This document shows positions 1 to 8,707 of a DNA stretch of 64,000 nt, piece after piece; the stretch's first letter is position 1, and the number at the start of each line of letters is the position of its first letter. The translations under genes and the position numbers were made by a program. The notes under the pieces are model-generated. The model saw only the letters and a program-made list of their open reading frames with translations. It was not told where the DNA came from and ran no database searches. Source of the stretch: Vibrio sp. 16 (GTDB lineage Bacteria > Pseudomonadota > Gammaproteobacteria > Enterobacterales > Vibrionaceae); contig NZ_OY808997.1 in NCBI RefSeq assembly GCF_963681195.1, positions 744,001 through 808,000 of the forward strand. The letters are read 5' to 3'.

Positions 1-852
1 TTGATTACCATCACTCATGATATCGAGCTGGCGCAAAGGCTAGGGGGAGACATGATTGTGATGAAACAGGGTGAAGTGGTGGAATCCGGAATCGCACATG
101 AGATCTTAGCCAATTCGAAATCTGAGTACGCCAAAGCGCTTATCGAGTCGAGCCCGAAACATTGGCCAAAGCGAGCCTCTGCAAGCTCAGGTCAGCCTCT
201 GGTGAGTATAGAAAACCTATCACTACGTCGAAATCAAACCACCCTGTTTGACAAGCTTTCTCTTCGCGTCGATGAGGGTGAAGTGGTTGGAATCTATGGT
301 CGAAGTGGTTGTGGTAAAACCAGTTTGGCGGATGCGGTGCTTGGGCTACTCACGCCAAGTTCTGGAGAGATTGTGTTTCACCAAACGGTCGGTGTTGGGC
401 AAAAGCTAAAGCTCTATCAAGACCCGCCAAGTGCATTTGCTACACATGTTACGCTCGATCAACTACTGAGTGATTTACAGCAGATTCACTCTTTTGATGA
501 GGCTGAAATAGCGCCCTTGATGCGATTACTGAAATTAGACTTGGGGTTACTACAACGAACACCTAGGCAGATTTCAGGAGGAGAATTACAGCGTTTCGCT
601 ATTTTACGTGCGTTGTTAATGAAACCTAAGCTGTTGATTGCAGATGAACCCACTTCAAGGCTTGACCCCATTACAGCGGCAGAAACCTTACAGTTGCTCA
701 CTTCTCTGGCGACTGAGCGACAATGTAGCGTGATCATCATTGGCCACGACGAGGAGGCGTTGCGAAAGCTATGCGATAAGGTCATCAATTTGCATCAATA
801 TTCGGTTGAAACCTTGAGTAATAAGGTGGCGATGACGCCCGTGTCGACCTAG
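1..852 (+). CDS. ABC transporter ATP-binding protein with two fused ATPase domains (5'-truncated by window edge)
   Basis: Energises import of a small substrate by an ABC transporter of the oligopeptide/nickel class; the substrate cannot be read from this part. The first ~40 residues are the tail of a preceding ATPase domain (an ITHD switch-histidine motif followed by a GEVVESG segment), so the true start lies upstream of base 1. A complete second ATPase domain follows: Walker A GRSGCGKT at residues 100-107, signature ISGGE at 191-195, Walker B LLIADEP at 211-217 and switch His in IIGHDEE. A fused two-ATPase layout is known from YejF/GsiA-type proteins. The following gene has its own Fur-like box, so metal or metallophore uptake is possible, but that is inference. 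Confidence 0.85.
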   Translation: MITITHDIELAQRLGGDMIVMKQGEVVESGIAHEILANSKSEYAKALIESSPKHWPKRASASSGQPLVSIENLSLRRNQTTLFDKLSLRVDEGEVVGIYGRSGCGKTSLADAVLGLLTPSSGEIVFHQTVGVGQKLKLYQDPPSAFATHVTLDQLLSDLQQIHSFDEAEIAPLMRLLKLDLGLLQRTPRQISGGELQRFAILRALLMKPKLLIADEPTSRLDPITAAETLQLLTSLATERQCSVIIIGHDEEALRKLCDKVINLHQYSVETLSNKVAMTPVST

Positions 853-861
853 TCCCCATTC

Positions 862-909
862 GGCTCCTTCAATTGTGCCTGTTTGGCAAAAGAGGTTAGC
901 GAAGGAGCC
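862..909. other. Hairpin after the ABC ATPase gene
   Basis: Nine-base arms (ggctccttc / gaaggagcc) enclose a smaller TGCC/GGCA stem. There is no T-tract, so it may stabilise the transcript end rather than terminate by itself. Confidence 0.4.
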
Positions 910-946
910 AGTCGTGCACATGCGCTGAATATTAAATAAATTAATT

Positions 947-965
947 GATAATAATTATCATTACT
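947..965 (+). promoter_or_regulatory. Fur-box-like operator
   Basis: The 19 bases beginning GATAATAATTATCATTA match the classical Fur box (GATAATGATAATCATTATC) at 15 of 19 positions by eye. The site lies about 45 bases upstream of the next start codon, the usual place for iron-dependent repression. Confidence 0.65.
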
Positions 966-1009
966 ATATCTTTAATGTCTCGCGATAAACTTCAATCTTG
1001 GAGACTAAA

Positions 1010-1564
1010 ATGGGACATTCCGACATCACACAACTTCTGATTCCAAAAAGCGACTGGGTATCTCCAGATCTCTATTTGTATGAAGGTGAAGACCGACTGA
1101 AACTAAGCTTGGAAGGAGCCATTCAGTTTAGTGGTTTAAATAGTATTGGTGGGGTCGTGCTCGGCTTTCGGATGATGCAATATGCGGTGCAACTGTCTGC
1201 TGGAGACTTCCCGCTGCAGCGTGACGGCATTAGCATCTATACGGCGTTTCCTGGTCGCGGTGTCCAAGACGCTTTTGAATATACCTGCCGAGCGCTACGA
1301 GATCGTCGCTACTGCTGCGATACGACATTGAATCACCCTGCCGTCCAATCTGGTCAACGCGGACAGTTCTTGTTTACCATTCGAGCCAACGAGCAATCGA
1401 TGGTGATGACACCAGCGAATGGTTTGCCTCGTCAAACCTATTTTGAAGCCGATCGTCAATCACAAGATAGCCGCGAAGCCGCTGCAAGATGGCGAGATGA
1501 GAAGATAAACTTCGCAAACACGCTGTTGAGCTTGCCGCCGGAAAAGTGCTTGCGCGTATTGTAA
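1010..1564 (+). CDS. Uncharacterised protein, predicted iron-regulated
   Basis: 184 residues, soluble, with no signal peptide or membrane segment. I do not recognise the family with confidence. A GGVVLGFRMMQYAV segment near residue 50 loosely recalls the N-terminal part of FmdE-like proteins, but the expected metal-binding His/Cys residues before it are not present. A later segment has a CC pair (RRYCCDTTL). The start is ATG 1010, preceded by TTGGAG six bases upstream; an in-frame TTG at 998 is part of that ribosome binding site and is unlikely to be used. The Fur-like box upstream and the neighbouring ABC ATPase suggest a role in metal uptake or iron-starvation physiology. This is inference. 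Confidence 0.75.
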   Translation: MGHSDITQLLIPKSDWVSPDLYLYEGEDRLKLSLEGAIQFSGLNSIGGVVLGFRMMQYAVQLSAGDFPLQRDGISIYTAFPGRGVQDAFEYTCRALRDRRYCCDTTLNHPAVQSGQRGQFLFTIRANEQSMVMTPANGLPRQTYFEADRQSQDSREAAARWRDEKINFANTLLSLPPEKCLRVL

Positions 1565-1586
1565 TCACGAGTTCAAATTAGTGGCT

Positions 1587-1610
1587 GTCGCTCACATTCT
1601 GGTGAGCGAC
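1587..1610. other. Hairpin between convergent genes
   Basis: A nine-base perfect stem (gtcgctcac / gtgagcgac) lies between the stops of two converging genes. There is no strong T-tract on either strand, so it is a weak terminator candidate. Confidence 0.4.
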
Positions 1611-1651
1611 ATACCTTGCTACTACGTGTTTTCTATCCATTTGTTTCGGCT

Positions 1652-2611
1652 TTAGCTTGCAAAGAAATCACGACGAAAGCTCGCGATCTGCTGTTGGTAA
1701 TAGCTCTGCCATTGTGACTCTGACATGTGGGCATGGCTGCTTGAACGCTGCGCTTCTAGGGTAGATTTCAGTTGTTCTAACTCGTGTTGATAGTCACGAA
1801 CTTGCTGTTGCTGATCGACGATTTGCTGCTTGCGAGCCTGAATGTCTTCACTCTGTTGTTGCGTCAAGTATGTTTGCGCAAGTGCCTGAACTAACGCCTC
1901 GCGTTCACTTTGGCTAATATGGTTCGGAATTAACGTGACGGCTCGTTCGTACTTTGCTTGCTCACTGGCTAATCCCAGAGCTTCCTCACTGCCTTGCCAA
2001 TTTTTCACTAAATCGTCAAAGGCTTGTACGTAGTCTTGCACGGGCGCTGCGCCTAACTGTTCTGCCTGTAAACTGAAGTCATACAGCGCATACTCATCAG
2101 CAAAAATGACATCCGCCAACTCCCCCCATATCTTTCTTGCTTCCGATTTGAGAAGAGCAATGCGAGAGGCGAGCGGTTGCTGATCATCAAACACCAAATT
2201 GCCGACACTTTGCTGCCACTCATTATTGAGCTGATGGTAGTTCGCGAGCAAAGCAAACCGCTCGTTCGATAAACGGCTTTCCAATTCGGTAAGTTGAGAT
2301 TCGCAGTCGTTGCGAGTTGTGCATTGATGCCAAAAGGATTCGATTTCACCTTTCAATGCTCGTCCCTTTGCGCCACTTAACACTTCAGCAAGCCCATTGA
2401 TTGAGGGTGTTGAGTGTTTTCCTTTTGACTCTGGTTGTTCGTCTGCGCTTTGAACTGAACTTGTGAAAACCTCGTTAGGCGATGGAACTTCTACCTTATT
2501 TGAAGAGGTTGTTATCGGCAACGGCGCTTCTTGATTCTCATCCCCAGCAACAGAAACCCAAACTATGCCCGCCAAAATGGCGGACACAGAGATCAATAGA
2601 ATACGCTTCAT
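1652..2611 (-). CDS. Lipase-chaperone (Lif/LipB)-like membrane-anchored foldase, partner of sphingomyelinase
   Basis: 319 residues. One N-terminal membrane segment (residues ~4-23) is followed by a low-complexity Ser/Pro/Glu linker and then a long helical, Gln-rich region to the C-terminus. The stretch RKIWGELADVIFADEYALY resembles the fG..A..lF..E....y block of steric lipase foldases, which stay in the inner membrane and fold a secreted lipase in the periplasm. The canonical RxxFDYxLSxxGE motif is not visible, so the match is partial. The ATG overlaps the stop of the upstream sphingomyelinase gene by four bases (ATGA), implying translational coupling. I infer a dedicated folding helper for that enzyme. 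The alternative is an unrelated coiled-coil periplasmic protein. Confidence 0.6.
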   Translation of the reverse strand: MKRILLISVSAILAGIVWVSVAGDENQEAPLPITTSSNKVEVPSPNEVFTSSVQSADEQPESKGKHSTPSINGLAEVLSGAKGRALKGEIESFWHQCTTRNDCESQLTELESRLSNERFALLANYHQLNNEWQQSVGNLVFDDQQPLASRIALLKSEARKIWGELADVIFADEYALYDFSLQAEQLGAAPVQDYVQAFDDLVKNWQGSEEALGLASEQAKYERAVTLIPNHISQSEREALVQALAQTYLTQQQSEDIQARKQQIVDQQQQVRDYQHELEQLKSTLEAQRSSSHAHMSESQWQSYYQQQIASFRRDFFAS

Positions 2612-3936
2612 GGCTTGATCACAGCGCTAACAGGGAAATGATCCGACAGATTGTAGTGTTTCCACAAACTCTCTGCGGTAGAGCGCGGAACGTCAACACG
2701 ATTATCGTTAAACGACTTCACGCCGTATTCATTACTCACCATCACGTAGTCGAGGTACTCTACATTCTCGCCACCAGATAAAGCCTCACCGGCAAAGTTA
2801 TTGATGCGAGGATCGAAGGTCGACGCTGTATAACCAGAGTACCGGGGCTCGATTGCACTCAAGTTAGCAATCATCTGTTGATAGTCACCTGGGAACTTCA
2901 ATTTGTTGACGTTGAAGTCACCGCTGTAAACCACAGTTTCACCGTTAGGGATGTTCAGAGACTTCGCCATAGCTCGCATCTGCTTGAACTGACGCTGACG
3001 ATACTCACGTGCGGTGTCGGTATCAAAAGAGGCGGTATGCGTTGCGAACACGTGGTAAGCCTGACCGCCTTTAATGATCTCCGCATAATTCACGCCTTTA
3101 TCGGCAAAGCAATCCGTACCCGAGCAATCTGGGAATACGTATTGAGCCTGATTAACGATAGGGTAGCGGCTCACAATGACGACGCCGCCGTCATGGATGT
3201 TAAAGCCATCTTTATCCAGCATCTTAGTCTGGTATGGGTATTCTTTTGCAAGTTCACGTAAAAACGCGTCACGACCGCTGGCAAACACTTCTTGAAGTGC
3301 CAGCACATCGTAACCTTTGACGTAATCAGGAATTAGCTCGTAACGATCGCCAATGTGAGAAGCAATCGCAGGAAGTGCCCAGATGTTGTAAGTCATCAGC
3401 TTGAGGTTTTGCTCATCGGTATCGACGATTTCATCTACCTTGTTAGGCGTGATGGTGTAGTACAAATCATCGTATCGCGCAGTACTGGCAGACTTAAACG
3501 CCAGTTCTGAGGTGCGGTCACCGAATGCATTGGTACTAGAGCGGTGAATATTGCGATCGTCTTTCAGCGCGAGATCCACATCCGCCGCAGAGACGCCGTA
3601 TTCAATGCTTGAGTTGTACCAATGACCTTTCATTACTTGATTCAAAGTGACACTTTCACCTCGCGGGTTAGAAACCACGGTGTCGAAGCGATAGTGCTGG
3701 CCAGACTTCACGCCTTCCCAGCGATTAAAGCTCAATATTGATTTGGTTTCCCAAGGACCGAGCACTTGCACATGCTGTTGCCATTCTTCACCGTATTTCA
3801 GTAAATCACTGCCTTCGTGTTTCACTTGAATCGTTAGCGGCTGAGCCGAGTTATTCGTCAGGTATACATCCGTATCGGCTAAGCTAGGTAGCGCAACCAA
3901 AGCGCCTAGCAAAAGAGTCCACTGCGTCAATTTCAT
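2608..3936 (-). CDS. Secreted sphingomyelinase / neutral phospholipase C (EEP superfamily)
   Basis: 442 residues. Hydrolyses sphingomyelin to ceramide and phosphocholine outside the cell, and is typically haemolytic. A signal peptide ends near residue 20 (LPSLA-D). An N-terminal beta-rich domain (~21-165) precedes a DNase I-like metallophosphodiesterase domain (~175-442). Metal and catalytic positions visible are N184 (TYNIW), E216 (LQEVF), H300 (ATH), D340 and N342 (GDFN), D396 (LDYV) and D432-H433 (SDHFPV). A CSGTDC pair at 271-276 could form a disulfide, which fits export. It is the first gene of a two-gene operon with the foldase-like protein. All key residues are present, so it should be active. 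Confidence 0.88.
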   Translation of the reverse strand: MKLTQWTLLLGALVALPSLADTDVYLTNNSAQPLTIQVKHEGSDLLKYGEEWQQHVQVLGPWETKSILSFNRWEGVKSGQHYRFDTVVSNPRGESVTLNQVMKGHWYNSSIEYGVSAADVDLALKDDRNIHRSSTNAFGDRTSELAFKSASTARYDDLYYTITPNKVDEIVDTDEQNLKLMTYNIWALPAIASHIGDRYELIPDYVKGYDVLALQEVFASGRDAFLRELAKEYPYQTKMLDKDGFNIHDGGVVIVSRYPIVNQAQYVFPDCSGTDCFADKGVNYAEIIKGGQAYHVFATHTASFDTDTAREYRQRQFKQMRAMAKSLNIPNGETVVYSGDFNVNKLKFPGDYQQMIANLSAIEPRYSGYTASTFDPRINNFAGEALSGGENVEYLDYVMVSNEYGVKSFNDNRVDVPRSTAESLWKHYNLSDHFPVSAVIKP

Positions 3937-4119
3937 CTTGTTTTTCCATAGGTTGTGTTAGAGCAATCATTCTTATTTATTAATATGACTGGCACGTTAA
4001 ATATGGATGACAAGTGACGATTCACCAGAAAGAGTTCGTGAGTTGTGATCTTTATTCGGATTAAATTAAGGGATTTGTGGTTAGTTATTGTATCGATATA
4101 GTTAGAGATAAGAGTGGAT

Positions 4120-4458
4120 ATGGAAATCACCTGCCATTGCGGAAACATCGTTGTTAAAGCGGATTTACCAAAAGAGATAGCATCATGTAATTGCTCTATC
4201 TGCCGCCGATACGCAGCGTATTGGGCGTACTACTCACCAGAGCAAGTAACGGTTCGCTACTTAAAGGAGCCACCTGTGTTTTACATCTGGGGAGACAAAG
4301 AAGTAGAGTTTCATCGCTGCAATCTGTGTGGGTGTTTAACACACTATGTTACGACAGAGGCATGCGATGCCGATGTCGTCGCAATTAATATGCGAATGGC
4401 AGAAGAGGAAGTCTTGAAAGATATCCCGCTGAGACTCATTGACGGTAAAAATTACTAA
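4120..4458 (+). CDS. GFA/CENP-V-type zinc-binding protein
   Basis: 112 residues, about one domain. The Cys pattern CHCGN, CNCSICRR and CNLCGC is that of the GFA (glutathione-dependent formaldehyde-activating) fold, which binds structural and catalytic zinc. Members are often annotated as carbon-sulfur lyases, but most have no proven substrate and I assign none here. The start is ATG 4120 after a GAGATAAGAG purine run; GTG 4114 is an alternative. It stands alone, divergent from the sphingomyelinase operon. Confidence 0.8.
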   Translation: MEITCHCGNIVVKADLPKEIASCNCSICRRYAAYWAYYSPEQVTVRYLKEPPVFYIWGDKEVEFHRCNLCGCLTHYVTTEACDADVVAINMRMAEEEVLKDIPLRLIDGKNY

Positions 4459-4461
4459 CCA

Positions 4462-4494
4462 AAGCCAGGCTCAAGTCTGGCTTCTCTCTTTTTA
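4462..4494 (+). terminator. Rho-independent terminator
   Basis: The stem aagccag/ctggctt is followed by a CTCTCTTTTT tract just after the GFA gene. Confidence 0.75.
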
Positions 4495-4681
4495 GTCATT
4501 TGATTTTATCTTTGATATTTCAATCAGTTGTGCAACATCTTCCAGTTGTATAGCTGGAAAAACCTTTATAAATTAGAGTTAAATATCTATTTTATGAACC
4601 GGCTTCATAAATTTTATGCAACTCAATTCATTTTGGATGCTGTAGTGAATATAACAACGCGCTCAAATATATAACTAATTA

Positions 4682-7123
4682 ATGAGTGTTGTTATGTCTC
4701 ATACCCGTCTATTCCCACGTCATCGCGTGGCGCTCGCTTGCATGCTTGCTGGTGTTTCCAGTTTCTCATTCGCTCAACAGCCGTGCGATGTTACCGATCT
4801 TCAACGAGCTTCTGATCTTGCGTCTGCTGTGTCAGAAGCCACTCATCATTGTTACAGTGATTGGTTTTCTGCCCGCGCTGATTCACTCAACGATATTTAC
4901 AGTGAAGCGAGCTTAAGCCGTATTCAAATCGCGTTAAATCAAGCCATCGCAAGCTATCGCGGTGAAGCAGAGCAAGCGCGAAAACTCGAAAACCTGGGTG
5001 AGTTTGTCCGCGCGGCTTATTACGTTCGTTACAACGCGCAACAGCCGGACTTTTCTCCGGCATTGAGCCAACGTTTTGCTCAGTCGATTAATGCGTTCTT
5101 AGCCAATCCACACGCACTAGACCAAGGGCGCGAACAAGTGGGGGCGATGAAAAGCTTGACGTTGATGGTCGACAATGTGAAGCAACTGCCTCTCACGATG
5201 GACGCACAACTTGCGGCGCTACGTCACTTCAATCGTGAAACGGCGCAAGATACGCAGTGGGTCGATGGGTTGAATAACCTTTTCCGTGCGATGGCTGGTC
5301 ATGCCTCGCGAGATGATTTTTACCAATACATGGCAAGCCATACGCAACACATTGATACGTTAGCAGCATTTGCTCGTGATAATGCTTGGGCATTGGATAC
5401 GGATGCGAGCTTCTTGGTTTACAACGCCGTTCGCGAAACCGGACGTTTACTAGCCAGCCCAAACCAAGCCACCAAAGAGAAAGCGCTACGCGCTATGCAG
5501 CAAGTGATGGAGCAAAACCCACTTGGTAGTGAACACGACAAGTTATGGCTGGCAGCCGTCGAGATGATGAGCTTTTACGCGCCAGAGGGGTTGAATGGTT
5601 TGGATATCGAGCAGGCGAAACGTGATTTGGCGGCTCGCGTACTGCCTAATCGTCATGAGTGTCAAGGACCTGCGATCATTCGTTCTCAAGATCTCACGCA
5701 AGATCAAGCGATTCGTGCCTGTGACGTGTTGGCTGAAAAAGAGGCTGACTTCCATCAAGTGGCGAATACGGGCTATCAACCTGTGGCAGATGACAACAAT
5801 GAGCGAGTTGAAGTCGCCGTGTTTGCCAACAACGGCAGTTACGTGGATTACTCGTCTTTCTTGTTTGGTAACACGACAGACAACGGCGGTCAGTATTTGG
5901 AAGGTAATCCGGCACAAGCAGGCAACGTGGCGCGCTTTGTCGCTTATCGCTATGACAACGGTGAGGCGCTCTCTATTCTTAATCTAGAGCATGAATATGT
6001 TCATTACCTCGATGCTCGCTTTAATCAGTATGGATCGTTCAGTGACAATTTGGCGCATGGCTACGTTGTTTGGTGGCTAGAAGGCTTTGCTGAATACATG
6101 CATTACAAGCAAGGTTACGATACGGCGATTGGCTTAATTACTGATGGCAAGATGAGCCTATCGGATGTGTTCGCGACTACTTACTCTCACGATACCAATC
6201 GTATTTATCGCTGGGGCTACTTAGCGGTACGCTTTATGTTGGAAGAGCATCCGAAAGAGGTGGAGAGTTTACTGGCGCTTTCTCGAACTGGTCAGTTTGC
6301 TGAGTGGGCTGAGCAGGTACAGTTACTAGGTGAGCAGTACAATGGTGAGTTTTCCCGTTGGTTAGACTCTGTCTCTAGTGATTCACAGCAGCCTGATCCG
6401 AACCCAGACCCAAATCCGGGTGAGCCAACAGAGCCTTCCGAGCAAGTAACGCAACTCGCAGCAAATCAGAGTGTGGTGCTCAGTGGCGCAGCATACAGCG
6501 AGCAACTGTTCTATGTGGATGTGCCAGAGAACACTACTCATTTTGATGTAGCAATTCATGGTTATAGCCAAGGTGATGCAGATTTGTACATCAGCTTTGA
6601 AAAAGAAGCCCATTACTATGACTTCGAATACAGCCAATATGGCGATGGCAGCAACGAGACAGTGACATTTGAGCCAGAGCAATCGGGTTACATCAAACCG
6701 GGTCGTTACTACATCAGTATTGCGGGCCGTTCGGATTTTAATGACGTAACGTTAAAAGCATCATTGGAAACAGAAATTCCAGCGCCACCATCACAAGAGC
6801 AAGATGATTTAGCTCCAGTGGTTCTGGAATCTGGCCAAGCGCAAACTTTAACGGTGCACCAACAACGCTACGCTGCGGTTTATGTTCCGCAAGGCGTGCA
6901 ACACGTAAGAGTATGGCTGACGGACAAGTCAGGACGCGGCAACGTTGATTTATACGCCAGCCAAACCTATTGGCCAACCAAGAGGCAGCACGAGTACGCA
7001 TCCAACTATTCGGGCAGTAATGAATACCTAGAGGTTCCGGTAACGGAGGCGGGGTATGTGCACTTTTCACTGGTTGCCGATGGACAAGGTGACGATGTTG
7101 AGATGGTCGTCTATTTCCAGTAG
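4682..7123 (+). CDS. Secreted microbial collagenase (peptidase family M9)
   Basis: 813 residues, close to the ~814 typical of Vibrio collagenases. It is a zinc metalloprotease that cleaves native collagen outside the cell. A signal peptide ends at FSFA-QQ (residue ~31). An M9 N-terminal activator-like region is followed by the catalytic zinc motif HEYVH at 437-441 and a downstream WWLEGFAEY motif (467-473) that supplies the third ligand. A Pro/Asp-rich linker (~565-585) leads to two C-terminal PPC-type beta domains (~590-690 and ~715-813), which usually aid substrate binding and may be trimmed. ATG 4682 or ATG 4694 could be the start. It is monocistronic, with a 220-base A/T-rich leader. The motifs are intact, so activity is likely. 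Confidence 0.92.
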   Translation: MSVVMSHTRLFPRHRVALACMLAGVSSFSFAQQPCDVTDLQRASDLASAVSEATHHCYSDWFSARADSLNDIYSEASLSRIQIALNQAIASYRGEAEQARKLENLGEFVRAAYYVRYNAQQPDFSPALSQRFAQSINAFLANPHALDQGREQVGAMKSLTLMVDNVKQLPLTMDAQLAALRHFNRETAQDTQWVDGLNNLFRAMAGHASRDDFYQYMASHTQHIDTLAAFARDNAWALDTDASFLVYNAVRETGRLLASPNQATKEKALRAMQQVMEQNPLGSEHDKLWLAAVEMMSFYAPEGLNGLDIEQAKRDLAARVLPNRHECQGPAIIRSQDLTQDQAIRACDVLAEKEADFHQVANTGYQPVADDNNERVEVAVFANNGSYVDYSSFLFGNTTDNGGQYLEGNPAQAGNVARFVAYRYDNGEALSILNLEHEYVHYLDARFNQYGSFSDNLAHGYVVWWLEGFAEYMHYKQGYDTAIGLITDGKMSLSDVFATTYSHDTNRIYRWGYLAVRFMLEEHPKEVESLLALSRTGQFAEWAEQVQLLGEQYNGEFSRWLDSVSSDSQQPDPNPDPNPGEPTEPSEQVTQLAANQSVVLSGAAYSEQLFYVDVPENTTHFDVAIHGYSQGDADLYISFEKEAHYYDFEYSQYGDGSNETVTFEPEQSGYIKPGRYYISIAGRSDFNDVTLKASLETEIPAPPSQEQDDLAPVVLESGQAQTLTVHQQRYAAVYVPQGVQHVRVWLTDKSGRGNVDLYASQTYWPTKRQHEYASNYSGSNEYLEVPVTEAGYVHFSLVADGQGDDVEMVVYFQ

Positions 7124-7133
7124 TGGAAACCAA

Positions 7134-7161
7134 GCAAAGCCGAGCAGCTGTTCGGCTTTGC
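7134..7161 (+). terminator. Hairpin after collagenase, weak terminator
   Basis: A ten-base stem (gcaaagccga / tcggctttgc) lies 11 bases after the stop. No T-run follows, so termination by this element alone is uncertain. Confidence 0.45.
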
Positions 7162-7532
7162 AACGTCATTAGATTGGTTGAATTAAGAAGGTCAGATTAG
7201 CTAACGAGTTTATACTGTTCTTAAACTTATGATTTAAATGACGTTATTTGGTTGGTTTACAGTGGAAGGTCGTTAATTGATGTAGGTCAATCTTATCATT
7301 GATTGTTTTGTTAATAGATTTGTTTCATAAGTGTTAATAATGGTCTGTGCGCTACATCTGCTGTGGTGTTCAAAATTTAATCAGTTTTAACATCGTTTTT
7401 TACCATAAAAGCCATCGATTTTTTGCATTTCATTGCTCAAATCAATTCTATTACCGTGGTTTCCAGAGCGCATCAATAAGAAATTGCGCCACTCTAGTGA
7501 GATATACCATCACTTGAAAAGGAAGCCATGCT
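7162..7532. other. Intergenic region, promoter of cytochrome c peroxidase
   Basis: A/T-rich non-coding stretch. Apart from the FNR-like site listed separately I see no ORF with a ribosome binding site and no repeat. Confidence 0.6.
7277..7290 (+). promoter_or_regulatory. FNR-box-like site
   Basis: TTGATGTAGGTCAA matches the FNR consensus TTGATNNNNATCAA with one mismatch. It lies 243 bases upstream of the peroxidase start, so a long leader would be needed. Confidence 0.5.
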
Positions 7533-8519
7533 ATGAAAACACTGATAGCTGCCAGTCTCTTAACTGCGTTGTCGTTTTCTGCCTTTGCCGAGCGGCAATC
7601 GAGCGAGCCAATCCAAGTCATAGAGCCTGTTGTTGGCTTGGACCAGAGCAAAGTCGACTTGGGTAAAACACTTTGGTTTGAGCCACGTTTATCGGCCTCG
7701 AACACCATCTCTTGTAACTCTTGCCATAACCTAGCGAAAGGCGGGGTAGACAACCTCCCAAGTTCCATTGGTCACAAATGGGCGATAGGTCCTATTAACT
7801 CTCCGACCGTCTTGAACTCCGATCTTAGCTTCGTTCAATTTTGGAACGGCAGGGCGAAAGATTTGCGCGAGCAGGCGGCGGGTCCCATTGAAAATCCATT
7901 GGAAATGGCGTTCAGCCATGATTTAGCGGTTGATACGTTACAGTCTATTCCCCAATATCAGGCTTGGTTTAAAGCGGCGTATGGCGTCGACACGATTACA
8001 ATTACTGAAGTCACCGACGCGATTGCTACTTTCGAGCAAACCCTTCGCACGCCGAACTCGCCCTTTGATCAATGGCTCAAAGGGGATGACAGCGCGCTGA
8101 CGACCGCTCAAATTGAAGGCTATCAGCTCTTTAAAGAGAAAGGGTGTACCGCGTGTCACAGTGGCCCGCTTGCTGGTGGCCAGATGTACCAGAAAATGGG
8201 GCTGGTGAAACCGTTCGCGACCGATAACCCGGATATTGGGCGTAAAGCCATTACTGGAAACGAGTTTGATAAGTTTGTCTTTAAGGTTCCGACCTTACGA
8301 AACGTTGAACTTACTTATCCCTACTTCCATGATGGTTCTGTCTGGCAGTTGGAAGAAGCCGTCTCGATGATGGCGGATTTACAGCTGGGCAAAAAGTTGA
8401 CTAAAGATGAATCCGGTAAGATTACTGAGTTCCTCAAATCGTTAACCGGTGAGCAGCCGAGTATTACGCTGCCCCACTTGCCGCCTTCCGCTGATGAGAC
8501 TGCAAGACCTAACATCTAA
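7533..8519 (+). CDS. Periplasmic di-haem cytochrome c peroxidase
   Basis: 328 residues. Reduces hydrogen peroxide to water in the periplasm using electrons from c-type cytochromes. The signal peptide ends at AFA-ER (residue ~19). Two haem-attachment motifs are present, CNSCH (61-65) and CTACH (205-209), spaced as in bacterial CcpA/MauG-type di-haem peroxidases. The C-terminal part carries VPTLRNVELTYPYFHDGS, the conserved block around the high-potential haem. The start is preceded by AGGAAG. The FNR-like site upstream suggests low-oxygen induction, known for such enzymes in enterobacteria; here it is inference. Single gene, followed by a strong terminator. Confidence 0.92.
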   Translation: MKTLIAASLLTALSFSAFAERQSSEPIQVIEPVVGLDQSKVDLGKTLWFEPRLSASNTISCNSCHNLAKGGVDNLPSSIGHKWAIGPINSPTVLNSDLSFVQFWNGRAKDLREQAAGPIENPLEMAFSHDLAVDTLQSIPQYQAWFKAAYGVDTITITEVTDAIATFEQTLRTPNSPFDQWLKGDDSALTTAQIEGYQLFKEKGCTACHSGPLAGGQMYQKMGLVKPFATDNPDIGRKAITGNEFDKFVFKVPTLRNVELTYPYFHDGSVWQLEEAVSMMADLQLGKKLTKDESGKITEFLKSLTGEQPSITLPHLPPSADETARPNI

Positions 8520-8525
8520 CCTTCT

Positions 8526-8549
8526 AGAGCCCTTGATTGGGCTCTTTTC
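8526..8549 (+). terminator. Rho-independent terminator
   Basis: The stem agagccc/gggctct has a six-base loop and is followed by TTTCG TTT, directly after the peroxidase gene. Confidence 0.8.
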
Positions 8550-8707
8550 GTTTATGTTGCTGGCAAATTTCGACAAGTTCGCTGCGATTTTCACCGTTAT
8601 GTTGACTAAATTTAAAATAACTCCCCAATGATTCGAATATTGCTCTATAATCTGCGACCGTTATTTTGGTTATGCTTTGAATTAGCCGTTAGCTTTAGGA
8701 ACAACAT

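Noticed and set aside
5543..5987. Open frames on both strands within the collagenase gene
   Set aside because: They lie inside the M9 catalytic region and have no independent start site or domain.
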